Origin: Achromobacter pulmonis
GTDB lineage: Bacteria > Pseudomonadota > Gammaproteobacteria > Burkholderiales > Burkholderiaceae_B
Length of the DNA stretch: 64,000 nucleotides
Assembly: GCF_902859765.1 (NCBI RefSeq)
Contig: NZ_CADIJV010000008.1
Location: 62,001-126,000, forward strand
Direction of reading: 5' to 3'
The notes beneath the pieces are model-generated. The model was not told the DNA's origin, searched no databases, and saw nothing but the letters and a program-made list of their open reading frames with translations. Below are positions 41,369 to 50,057 of the stretch, in pieces. Within the stretch, counting starts at the first letter, position 1. The number at the start of each line of letters is the position of its first letter. The position numbers and the translations under genes were made by a program.

Positions 41369-42364
41369 ATGACGCATACCCGCAAGTTCCGGGTCGGCCG
41401 CCTGCTGCGCGGCCTGTGCCTGAGCCTGGCCGCCATCCTGCCCGCCGCCGCCCACGCCGACTGGCCCGACCGGCCCATTCACCTGGTGGTGCCGTTCCCG
41501 CCCGGCTCCTCGCCCGACATCCTGGCGCGCACCATCTCGGAACCGCTGTCGCAGGCGCTGGGCCAGCCCATCGTCGTCGACAACAAGCCGGGCGCCGGCG
41601 GCAATATCGGCACCCGCATCGTGGCCCAGGCCAAGCCCGATGGCTACACCCTGCTCTACACGATCAACGGCCCGCTGGTCACCGCCCCCACGCTCTACAA
41701 GAAGACGCTGGGCTACGACCCGCTGCAAGACCTGGCGCCGGTCACGCTGGTGGGCACCAGCCCCAACGTGCTGACCGTACCCGGCAACCTGAAGAACGTG
41801 AACTCGGTGCAGGACTTCGTCCGCATGGTGAAGGAACACGGCAGCTCGCTGAACTACGGCTCGGTCGGCCCGGGCAGCTCGGCCCACCTGGCCATGGAAA
41901 TGTTCAAGGAACGCGCCGGCATCGACATGGCGCACATCCCCTATGCCGGCTTCCCGCAGGTCATCAGCGCCATCATTGGCGGCGACATCCAGGCCGGCTT
42001 CATGGTCCCGGCCATCGCCATGCCCCAGACGCGCGACGGCAAGGTCAAGGTGCTGGCCGTGACCAGCCTGCAACCGAGCGACACCCTGCCCGGCATCCCC
42101 ACCATGGCCTCGCAGGGTTATCCGGGCTTCGAAGCCATCTCCTGGAACGCCATCCTGGCTCCCGCCGAGACACCGATGCCCATCATCGAGCGCCTGAACA
42201 GCGAGCTGACCCGCATCATCACCAGCGACGCGGTGCGCAAGCAGATGGCGCTGCAGTACTTCACCCCCGCGCCCTCCACCCCCGAAGCCCTGACCGTCCG
42301 CATCCAGGACGAAAAAGCACGCTGGGACCAGGTCATCCAGAAGCTCAACCTGTCACTCGACTGA
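41369..42364 (+). CDS. Bug-family tripartite tricarboxylate transporter receptor
   Basis: A 331-residue periplasmic binding protein with a Tat-neutral signal peptide (LRGLCLSLAAILPAAAHA). Family words: WPDRPIHLVVPFPPGSSPDILAR, QPIVVDNKPGAGGNIGT, YTLLYTINGPL and IDMAHIPYAGFPQ. Such receptors capture carboxylates and are very numerous in Bordetella and relatives. No TctA/TctB membrane genes are next to it, so it is an orphan receptor of unknown ligand. Confidence 0.92.
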   Translation: MTHTRKFRVGRLLRGLCLSLAAILPAAAHADWPDRPIHLVVPFPPGSSPDILARTISEPLSQALGQPIVVDNKPGAGGNIGTRIVAQAKPDGYTLLYTINGPLVTAPTLYKKTLGYDPLQDLAPVTLVGTSPNVLTVPGNLKNVNSVQDFVRMVKEHGSSLNYGSVGPGSSAHLAMEMFKERAGIDMAHIPYAGFPQVISAIIGGDIQAGFMVPAIAMPQTRDGKVKVLAVTSLQPSDTLPGIPTMASQGYPGFEAISWNAILAPAETPMPIIERLNSELTRIITSDAVRKQMALQYFTPAPSTPEALTVRIQDEKARWDQVIQKLNLSLD

Positions 42365-42437
42365 TGCCGCAAGCGGCGCGGGCGGGCCTCGGCCGGCCCC
42401 GCGCCGCGCGGTCCGTCAAGCTGGCAGCGCCCGGGGC

Positions 42438-42908
42438 TTAGACGCCGCCTTCATACCCAAGCTGGCGCCAGGCCTCGAAGACCGTGACCGCCACGGCATT
42501 GGACAAATTCAAGCTGCGCTGCCCCGCGCGCATTGGCAGCCGCAGCCGCTGTTGGGGCGCGAACATCGCATGATGCTCGTCCGAAAGCCCGGCGCTCTCG
42601 CGTCCGAACACGAACACATCCCCCGCCTCGAAGCGCACATCTCCCACGCTGCGCTGCGCGTGCGTCGTCAGTGCATAGATATGCGATGGCGCCGCGCCCG
42701 TATCCGCCAGCGCCTGCGGCAGGGAATCGTGCACCCGCACCGGCTGCCACTCGTGGTAGTCCAGCCCCGCCCGCCGCATGCGCGCATCGTCCAGTTCGAA
42801 CCCCAGCGGGCGCACCAGATGCAATTGCGCGCCGGTGTTGGCGCAAAGGCGGATCGCATTGCCCGTGTTGGGCGGAATCTCGGGGCAGACGAGGATGACG
42901 TGGAACAT
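42438..42908 (-). CDS. trmL: tRNA (cytidine(34)-2'-O)-methyltransferase TrmL
   Basis: A 156-residue SPOUT methyltransferase that modifies the wobble base of leucine tRNAs. Signatures: [35 protein letters not shown] and [22 protein letters not shown], forming the trefoil-knot SAM site. The ATG at 42908 is chosen by family length; the frame runs 30 codons further upstream without family similarity. Confidence 0.93.
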   Translation of the reverse strand: MFHVILVCPEIPPNTGNAIRLCANTGAQLHLVRPLGFELDDARMRRAGLDYHEWQPVRVHDSLPQALADTGAAPSHIYALTTHAQRSVGDVRFEAGDVFVFGRESAGLSDEHHAMFAPQQRLRLPMRAGQRSLNLSNAVAVTVFEAWRQLGYEGGV

Positions 42909-43017
42909 GGCGCGGGCTGCAAGACGTTGAAGGGCGGGCGGCCGGGAACGGCCGCGCAGCAGCGATTGTCGCCGATTTGGCCGGCCGGTCCGGCGCACGG
43001 GGAGCCGGCGCCATGGC

Positions 43018-43794
43018 TCACGCGGCAGGCGGCGTGCGCGCCGCCACCAGCACCGTCACGCTCGCCGCGCCCGCTGCCAGCAGGGCGCGCGCCGCGGCAT
43101 CCGCCGTACTGGCCGTGGTCATGACATCATCGACCAGGCCGACATGGCGGCCCGACAGATCCGCGCGGCAATGGAATACCCCTTGCGCGCCCTGTTGCCG
43201 CGCCCGGCGTCCCAGGGTGGTCTGCCGGGGCGTTTCGCGCCGCCGCCGCAAGGCCCCGCGCAGCAGCGGCCAATCCAGGAGCGCCGCCAGGCTGCGGGCG
43301 ATCTCGGCCGCCGGATTCAGGCCCCGCCGGCGCAACGAGGCGCGACTGGCCGGCACCGGCACCAGCAGCAGCCTGGCCTGCGGCAGCGGCTCGCTCCACA
43401 CCGCATGCGCCAGCAGGCGCGCCAATACGGGCGCCGCGCTCAGCCGCAACTGGGTCTTGAGCTGACGGATCAGCGTATCGGCGGGTGCTTCGTAATCGAA
43501 GGCGGCGACAGTGCGCGCGAAGGCCGGCGGCCGTGCCAGGCAACTGGCGCAGTACGGGGCGTCCGGCGACAACCGCACGGCACACCGCGGGCAGCGCGGC
43601 TCTCGCGGCGCCTGCGACGCGGCGGCAAGATCGACCTCGCAGCCCTCGCACAACCTGGCCCCGCCGACGCGGGCGCCGCATAGCGGGCAATCGCAAGGGA
43701 CACGGGCCAGCAGCCACCGCCCCATCGCCTGTAGGGACAATCGGCGCCCCCGGCCGGGATCGGCAATAATGTGGGTCATCCCCCATGAAATCAT
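43018..43794 (-). CDS. comF: ComF-family phosphoribosyltransferase-like protein
   Basis: A protein of about 258 residues (or 253 if it starts at 43779). Four CxxC-type pairs form an N-terminal zinc region (CPLC, CEGC, CPRC, CASC). The C-terminal part is a type I phosphoribosyltransferase fold ending with the PRPP loop [19 protein letters not shown]. ComF proteins support DNA uptake in competent bacteria; the role here is not proven. Its 5' end meets or overlaps the divergent methyltransferase gene. Confidence 0.85.
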   Translation of the reverse strand: MISWGMTHIIADPGRGRRLSLQAMGRWLLARVPCDCPLCGARVGGARLCEGCEVDLAAASQAPREPRCPRCAVRLSPDAPYCASCLARPPAFARTVAAFDYEAPADTLIRQLKTQLRLSAAPVLARLLAHAVWSEPLPQARLLLVPVPASRASLRRRGLNPAAEIARSLAALLDWPLLRGALRRRRETPRQTTLGRRARQQGAQGVFHCRADLSGRHVGLVDDVMTTASTADAAARALLAAGAASVTVLVAARTPPAA

Positions 43795-44762
43795 GTTCCG
43801 CCCGCGGCACCGGCCCGGGCGCGACCGAAATGTCCCTGCCCGCACCCGCCAGCCCCCCCTCGCTTCCGCTCGTCGCCGCCGACGTGCCCCGCCAATTCGC
43901 CCGGCGCGGCGATCTGGCGCAAGCCCAGTTCCTGTATGGCGAAGTCGCCCGCCGCATGCTTGGCCGGCTGCAGTACATCCGCCTGCAGCCGCAGGCCATG
44001 CTGGATGCCGGCTGTGGCGCCGGCGACAACCTGGCCCTGCTGCGCGAGCGCTATGCCGAAGCCGGTTATATCGGCCTGGACAACTGCGAAAGCCTGCTCG
44101 ACATCGCGCGCAAGCGCCATGCGCCCGCCGGCCTTGGCGCCTGGATCGGCAAGCTGACGCGGCGCGGCGCGGCCAACCGCTACGTCAACGCCGACCTGGC
44201 CGCCACCGGCCTGGACCCCGAATCGCTGGAACTGGTGTGGTCCAACCTGGCCTTGCACTGGCACCGCGAGCCGCACGCCGTGCTGGCCGAATGGCGCCGC
44301 ATCCTCAAGGTCGGCGGCCTGGCGATGTTCTCCTGTCTGGGGCCGGCCACGCTGCGCGAGCTGCGCCAGGCGCTCGACGATGCCGGCCTGCGCACCGCCA
44401 CGCCGGCCTTCGTCGACATGCACGACTTCGGCGACCTGCTGGTGGAAAACGGCTTCGCCGATCCGGTCATGGATCAGGAAATCCTCACCCTGACCTATCG
44501 CACCCCGGAAAAACTGCTGCAGGACGTGCGCGCGCTGGGCGGCAACCCCGCGGCAGGCCGCCGTGGCGGCCTGGTGGGACGCGACTGGCGGGCTCGGCTG
44601 TGCGCGGCGCTGGAGGCCCAGCGCCGTCCCGATGGCGTCATCGCCCTGAGCATCGAAGTGGCCTATGGCCATGCCTGGCGCGCCGCCACGCATCGCGGCA
44701 GCGCCGGGGAAACCCGCCTGTCGGTCAGCGCCATCGGCGGCCGCCAGCGCGGCACGCCCTGA
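43785..44762 (+). CDS. BioC-like SAM methyltransferase
   Basis: A protein of up to 325 residues; a second ATG at 43830 would remove 15 residues and avoid overlap with comF. Family words: ARRMLGRLQYIRLQPQAMLDAGCGAGDNLALL (motif I), LDNCESLL, LELVWSNLALHWHREP and LKVGGLAMFSCLGPATLRELR, all as in BioC/NDUFAF5-type proteins. True BioC methylates malonyl-ACP to start biotin synthesis. No other bio gene is nearby, so the precise role is left open. Confidence 0.8.
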   Translation: MKSCSARGTGPGATEMSLPAPASPPSLPLVAADVPRQFARRGDLAQAQFLYGEVARRMLGRLQYIRLQPQAMLDAGCGAGDNLALLRERYAEAGYIGLDNCESLLDIARKRHAPAGLGAWIGKLTRRGAANRYVNADLAATGLDPESLELVWSNLALHWHREPHAVLAEWRRILKVGGLAMFSCLGPATLRELRQALDDAGLRTATPAFVDMHDFGDLLVENGFADPVMDQEILTLTYRTPEKLLQDVRALGGNPAAGRRGGLVGRDWRARLCAALEAQRRPDGVIALSIEVAYGHAWRAATHRGSAGETRLSVSAIGGRQRGTP

Positions 44763-44828
44763 ACAACAACCGCGCCCCGGCCGGCGGCCCGCCTGCGCGG
44801 AACGCCCGGCCGGGGCGCGGGGCCGCGA

Positions 44829-46073
44829 TCAGTGCAGGCGTTCGGGCAACGCCGGCGTCACGCCCGGTTCCGCCGCCGACAAGGGCTGCATGGGCTCGGA
44901 CGTGGCGCGGATACGCCGCCGCAGCACCGCGGTCGGCTCGGCCGGCGCGGCCACCTGGGGCGCTTCGCCGCGCCAGGCATGCGCCATCGATTCCACCACC
45001 AGCGGCAGGTCGCGCAGGCGATGGAACTGGTTGCGCAGCCAGCGCGCGTCGTTGCCGCTGCGCATGGCGTCGTCGCGCAGCGTGGCGATCATGTCGCCCG
45101 TGCCGAGCTCCTCGGCCACCGGCATCAGGCGCTGGAACAGCGCGCGCAGGTGGTCCATCAGGCGCAGGCGCTGGCCATCCGGCGTGACATAGCTGCCCTG
45201 CAGGCCGAAACGGCAGGCCTGGAAGTGGTTGCTGCGATAGGACAGCCAGGCCTTGTCGCTGGGATCGTCCTCGCGCATCAGCAGCACCGACAGCGCCTGG
45301 GCGAACGCGGCAATCTGGCACGCCCGCTCCACGGTCAGGGGGGTATCGCAGACGCGGATCTCGACCGTGCCGAATTCCGGCTTGGGGCGGATATCCCAAT
45401 ACAGATCCTTGATGCTCTCGGCCAGACCATAGGCGCGCAACTGCGCCAGGTGCGCCTCGAACTGGTACCAGTCCTTGACCTCGGCCGGCATGTGGCCGGC
45501 CAGCGGAAAGCTGTTGACCGCGTTCAGGCGCGAGCACGAGAACAGGGTATCGACCCCCTCGCAGTACGGCGAGGAGGCCGACAACGCGATGAAGTGCGGC
45601 ACATAGGGCGACAGCCGGCGCAACAGTTTGATGGATTCGTCGCCGCTTCTCACGCCCAGGTGGATGTGCTGGCCGAACACCGTAAATTGACGCGCCAGGT
45701 ATCCATACATTTCGGCGAGGTACTGGAAGCGCGGCGTATCCGAGATGGAGCGCTCCTGCCAGCGCATGAACGGGTGGGCGCCGCCGCCCGCCACCGAGAC
45801 GCCGACGGCATCGGCCGCCTCGACCAGCGCGTCGCGCATCTCGCGCATCTCGGCCAGCAGGCCCATCGGGTGCTCGTGCACCGAGGAATTCAGTTCAATC
45901 ATGGACCGCGTGATTTCCGGTTTGACGCGGTCGGCGATGGGGTGGTTGGCCATTTGGGCCAGCAGCTCGTCAGAGGCTGCGGTCAGGTCGAAACTGCGGG
46001 GGTCGATCAGTTGCAGCTCGAGTTCGATGCCCAGGGTGTTGGGGGCCGACGAAATGAACGGGATCTGTTCCAT
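44829..46073 (-). CDS. YbdK-type carboxylate-amine ligase (weak glutamate-cysteine ligase family)
   Basis: A 414-residue GCS2-family protein. Conserved segments: [68 protein letters not shown] and [14 protein letters not shown] at 46073 has GGAG 8 bases upstream; the longer upstream frame is not supported. Such enzymes join glutamate-like acids to amines with ATP; the natural product here is unknown. Confidence 0.87.
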   Translation of the reverse strand: MEQIPFISSAPNTLGIELELQLIDPRSFDLTAASDELLAQMANHPIADRVKPEITRSMIELNSSVHEHPMGLLAEMREMRDALVEAADAVGVSVAGGGAHPFMRWQERSISDTPRFQYLAEMYGYLARQFTVFGQHIHLGVRSGDESIKLLRRLSPYVPHFIALSASSPYCEGVDTLFSCSRLNAVNSFPLAGHMPAEVKDWYQFEAHLAQLRAYGLAESIKDLYWDIRPKPEFGTVEIRVCDTPLTVERACQIAAFAQALSVLLMREDDPSDKAWLSYRSNHFQACRFGLQGSYVTPDGQRLRLMDHLRALFQRLMPVAEELGTGDMIATLRDDAMRSGNDARWLRNQFHRLRDLPLVVESMAHAWRGEAPQVAAPAEPTAVLRRRIRATSEPMQPLSAAEPGVTPALPERLH

Positions 46074-46460
46074 CTCGGACTCCTTTGGATATTTTGATGA
46101 GGGGGTGCGCCGTTCGACCTTGAAGCCCGGCAACTTCCCGGGGGGCGCTAGACGGCGGCTTGTGAACGCATAATAGCCGCATGTTTGTGGCAAAACGATT
46201 GAAAATCGTGACATTTGTGCGCAACATTCCGACGCAATCCGTTTTACCCGATGGCACAAGGTGAGCGAGCACTCACAACGCAGGAACGGCGCGGCCTGGC
46301 GGCCCGCGAAGGGCGCAAGAACAGGCTGGACAAGGCTTGCGACGAGGGACGGGAAAACCCTGATCCGGGTTTTCCCCAGGGCGGATGACCCGCTGCCGAA
46401 GGCGGCCCGCGCCGGGCGCCGCGGCCCCCGACACGGTGGCCGGCGGGCCGGCCGTGGCGC
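46074..46460. other. 387-bp gap with a stable 10-bp hairpin
   Basis: No gene supported. A perfect inverted repeat GGGAAAACCC / GGGTTTTCCC (46351-46360 and 46367-46376) with a 6-base loop is the only clear structure; there is no T run on either side. The first 200 bp are A/T-richer and probably carry the YbdK gene promoter. Confidence 0.5.
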
Positions 46461-47930
46461 CTATTTGCGCCAGAAAGCGGGCGTGAACAGCACCAGCACC
46501 GTCAGCAATTCGAGACGGCCAATGAGCATGGCAAAGGTGCACACCCAGATCTGGAAGTCCGACAACACCGCGAAGTTGCCCATGGGGCCGACCGGCCCCA
46601 AACCGGGCCCGGTGTTGTTGATGCTGGCGAACACGGCGGAAAAAGCAGTAATGGGGTCCAGCCCCGACAACAGCAGCAGGCTGGTGAAGACCGCGATGGA
46701 CAGCCCATAGATCAGCATGAACGCCAGCACCGAGGACATGGTCCGCGCCTCGACCGCGCGGCCGCCGATGCGCACCGGGCTGACCGCATGCGGATGCAAC
46801 ATTGTTACCAGCTCGTTGCGCGCCTGCTTGACCAGCAGAATGGCGCGGATCATCTTGATCCCGCCGCCCGTGGAGCCGGCCGACGTGGCGAACCCGGACA
46901 GCAGCAGCATGGTCAACGGCGCGAACAAGGGCCATTGGGCGAAGTCGGTGTTCGCGTAACCGGTGGTGGTGCCCATGGAGATGGTGTTGAACATGCCATA
47001 CCGCAACGCCTGCAGCGGGTCCGGGTACACGCCCTTGACGTACAGGAAGCCCGAAATCACCAGCCCCACACCCACCACGATCACCAGATAGGGAATGGCC
47101 TGCGGGCATTGCAGGTAGGCGCGCACGCTGCGCAGGCGCAGCGCATTGAAATGGGTCGCGAAGTTGATGCCGGCGATCAGCATGAACACCATGGCCACCA
47201 TTTCGACCGCCACCGAATCGAAGTGCGCGAAGCCGTCGTCCCAGGTCGAAAAGCCGCCCAGGCCCATGGTGGTGGCCATGTGGCACCATGCCTCGAACCA
47301 CGACAGGCCGACCGCGCGGTACGCCAGGAAGCACAGGATCGAAAAGGCGAAATACACCGCGTAGAGCGCCTTGGCGGTACTGGCGATGCGCGGCGTCAGG
47401 CGTTCGTCCTTCATGGGGCCGGGCGTCTCGGCCCGCACCACCTGGTGGCCGCCCACGCCCAGCAGCGGCAGAATGGCCACTGCCAGCACCAGGATGCCCA
47501 TGCCGCCGACCCACACCAGGGTGGCGCGCCACAGGTTGATCGAGGGGGGCAGCGCGTCCAGGTTGGCCAGCACGGTGGCGCCCGTGGTCGTCAGCCCCGA
47601 CATCGCTTCGAAGTAGGCCGCGGTGAACGACAGCGGCAGGCCGGCGCGGTGGAAGTAGATCAGCAGGGGAATCGCCGCCAGCAGGGGCAGGCCGGCCCAC
47701 ACCGCCGACACCAGCACGAAACCGTCGCGCGCGCGCAATTCGCTGCGGGCACGCCGGGTCAGCGCCGCCAGGGCAACGCCTATGCCGATGGACAGCAGGA
47801 AGCCGTGCAGGAACGCGCCGCGCGCGGCGTCGGCCCCGACATAGGCCACCCCCAGCGGGATCAGCATGGTGAGGGCGAACATCACCATGGTCAGGCCCAG
47901 GATGTGCAGGGTCGCCAGGACGCGCCTCAT
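46461..47930 (-). CDS. trkH: Trk potassium uptake membrane subunit TrkH
   Basis: A 489-residue inner-membrane potassium translocator with about ten membrane helices. Selectivity-filter-like loops: EAMSGLTTTGATVL, TTMGLGGFSTWD, TISMGTTTGYANTDF and SINNTGPGLGPVGP. TSAGSTGGGIKM is the conserved region after the third loop. It is the partner of TrkA, whose broken gene lies just upstream in the same operon. Confidence 0.94.
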   Translation of the reverse strand: MRRVLATLHILGLTMVMFALTMLIPLGVAYVGADAARGAFLHGFLLSIGIGVALAALTRRARSELRARDGFVLVSAVWAGLPLLAAIPLLIYFHRAGLPLSFTAAYFEAMSGLTTTGATVLANLDALPPSINLWRATLVWVGGMGILVLAVAILPLLGVGGHQVVRAETPGPMKDERLTPRIASTAKALYAVYFAFSILCFLAYRAVGLSWFEAWCHMATTMGLGGFSTWDDGFAHFDSVAVEMVAMVFMLIAGINFATHFNALRLRSVRAYLQCPQAIPYLVIVVGVGLVISGFLYVKGVYPDPLQALRYGMFNTISMGTTTGYANTDFAQWPLFAPLTMLLLSGFATSAGSTGGGIKMIRAILLVKQARNELVTMLHPHAVSPVRIGGRAVEARTMSSVLAFMLIYGLSIAVFTSLLLLSGLDPITAFSAVFASINNTGPGLGPVGPMGNFAVLSDFQIWVCTFAMLIGRLELLTVLVLFTPAFWRK

Positions 47931-47982
47931 GCGGCCTCCCCGGCCGCCGCCGGTCCGTCGGGATGCGGGAAGCGCGGGCTCA

Positions 47983-49360
47983 TCAGAAGAACGACGCCGA
48001 CACTTGGAACAGTTTTTCCACGCGCGGCATCTGCTTGCGCGAGGGCACGAAGACGATGACGTGGTCGTCGGTCTCGATCACGGTATCGGCATCCGGCAGG
48101 ATGATCTCGTCCTCGCGCACCAGCGCGCCGATGCTGGCGCCCTTGGGCAGGCTGATCTCGCCCACCTTGCGGCCCACCACCTTGGAAGTGGAGCGATCGC
48201 CATGGGCGATGGCCTCCAGGGCCTCGGCCACGCCCTGGCGCAGCCGGTGCACCGCCGCCACGTCGCCGCGCCGCACGTGGCGCAGCAGTTCGCTCATGGT
48301 GGCCTGCGACGGCGACACCGCGATGTCGATATGGCTGCCCTGCATCAGTTCGCCATAGGCCTGGCGATTGATCAGCGCGATCACCTTGCGCGCGCCCAGC
48401 CGCTTGGCCAGCAGCGACGACATGATGTTGTCCTCGTCGTCGCTGGTCAGGGCCAGCCAGGTGTCCATGTCTTCGATGTTCTCGCGTTCCAGCAGGGCCT
48501 CGTCGGTGCCGCTGCCGTGCAGCACCAGCACGCTGTCGGGCAATTGCGTGGCCAGGTACTCGCAGCGCTTGAGGTCGCGCTCGATGATGCGCACGCTGTA
48601 GTTTTCCTCGGCCAGCGCGCGCCAGCCGCAGGCCGATGTTGCCGCCGCCGGCGATCATCACGCGGCGCACGGCCTTTTCGGCTTCGCGCAACTGCCGCAC
48701 GGCGCGGCGCGCGTGGCGCGTGTCCACCACCAGCACCGCCTCGTCGCCCGGCGCGAGCACGGTGCCGGCCCCGGCCCGCAGCGGCCGGCCGCCACGCAGC
48801 ACGTCGATCACGCGGGCGGTGACGTCAGGCCAGACCTCGCGCAGCTTGTCGACGGGATGGTGCGCCATGGGGCTGCCATGCCCCACCCGCACGGTCACCA
48901 CGCTGACCCTGCCCTCGGCGAATTCGACCACCTGCAGCGCCTCTGGGAATTCGATCAGGCTCTGCAGGTAGGTGGTGACGCTGCGCTCGGGACTGATGAT
49001 GGCGTCGATGCAGAAGCCTTCTTCGCTCATCAGTTCCGGGTATTCGGAGAACTCGCCCGAGCGGATGCGCGCGATGCGGCGCGGGATGTTGAACAGCTGG
49101 CGGGCGATCTTGCAGGCCACCATGTTGGCGGCGTCGGACGCGGCGCAGGCGATCAGCAGGTCGGTGTCGGCCGCGCCGGCGCCTTCCAGCACCGACACCT
49201 GCGAACCGTCGCCATGGACGACGCGCAGGTCGAAGTGTTCTTGCAGGTATTGGAGCTGGGAGGGATCGGAATCGATCACCGTGATGTCGTTCTGCTCGGA
49301 CACCAGGTTTTCAGCCACGCTGGTGCCGACACGACCAGCGCCGATGATCAGGATCTTCAT
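47983..49360 (-). pseudogene. trkA: trkA with a frameshift in a GC dinucleotide run
   Basis: TrkA is the cytoplasmic NAD-binding regulator of Trk, with two RCK domains. The first half reads normally from ATG at 49360 (MKILIIGAGRVGTSVAENLV, then about 230 residues). The second half (RIIERDLKRCEYLATQLPDS to VEKLFQVSASFF) is in another frame. The break falls in (GC)4 at 48615-48622, in the GGGNIGLRLAR motif that opens RCK domain 2. Adding one GC pair restores a full TrkA of about 459 residues. Left unrepaired, the frame runs on with Arg/Ala-rich nonsense to 47927. It is either a true mutation, a slippage variant or a sequencing error. Confidence 0.88.
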
Positions 49361-50046
49361 GCGCCTCGCTTGCGCGCGGACTCGATGCCCAATTGCTTGA
49401 GCTTGCGATAGAGATGGGTGCGCTCGAGGCCGGTGCGTTCGGATACCCGGGTCATGCTATGGCTTTCGCGGACCAGGTGATATTCGAAATAGATGCGCTC
49501 GAACTCGTCACGCGCCTCACGCAGCGGCTGGTCCAGCGAGATGCTGCCCAACTGGCCATTGGCGGTGACGGGGATCTCGTTGACGGGCGCGGCCGACAGC
49601 GTCGGCGGGTCGAGCTCGTCTTCGAGCGCCACGGCGGCGCTGGCCGTCGCCGGCGCCGCCACGGGCACCGGATGCGGCACCCGGCCGCGGGCCAGGCCGG
49701 CGGCCACGGTCTTGAGCAGGCGTTGCAGCGTGATCGGCTTTTCGAGGAAATCCATGGCGCCGATGCGGGTGGCCTCGACCGCCGTGTCGATGGTGGCGTG
49801 GCCGCTCATCATGATGACGGGCATGTCCAGCAGCCCCTGCGAGCCCCATTCCTTGAGCAGGCTGACGCCATCCGTGTCCGGCATCCAGATGTCCAGCAGC
49901 ACCAGATCGGGACGCATGCGAAGGCGCGCGGCGCGCGCCTGCGCCGCGTTTTCGGCCAATTCGACCGTGTGTCCTTCGTCGTAAAGGATTTCCGACAAAA
50001 GCTCGCGAATACCGACTTCGTCGTCAACCACCAGAATTCTGGCCAT
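49357..50046 (-). CDS. NtrX-like response regulator without AAA+ domain
   Basis: A 229-residue regulator. Receiver domain residues 1-120 with acidic pair VVDDE, phospho-acceptor Asp in LVLLDIWMP and Lys in FLEKPI. An Ala/Pro-rich linker follows, then a Fis-type HTH (SMTRVSERTGLERTHLYRKLKQLGI). The sigma-54 AAA+ domain found in alpha-proteobacterial NtrX is absent, so it cannot drive sigma-54 promoters in the usual way. It overlaps trkA by 4 bp and follows the ntrY-type kinase. Confidence 0.9.
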   Translation of the reverse strand: MARILVVDDEVGIRELLSEILYDEGHTVELAENAAQARAARLRMRPDLVLLDIWMPDTDGVSLLKEWGSQGLLDMPVIMMSGHATIDTAVEATRIGAMDFLEKPITLQRLLKTVAAGLARGRVPHPVPVAAPATASAAVALEDELDPPTLSAAPVNEIPVTANGQLGSISLDQPLREARDEFERIYFEYHLVRESHSMTRVSERTGLERTHLYRKLKQLGIESARKRGA

Positions 50047-50057
50047 AAAGCATCCAC

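Noticed and set aside
46351-46376. Intrinsic terminator of trkH
   Set aside because: The hairpin is perfect but has no T run on either strand, so it is listed only as a structure.
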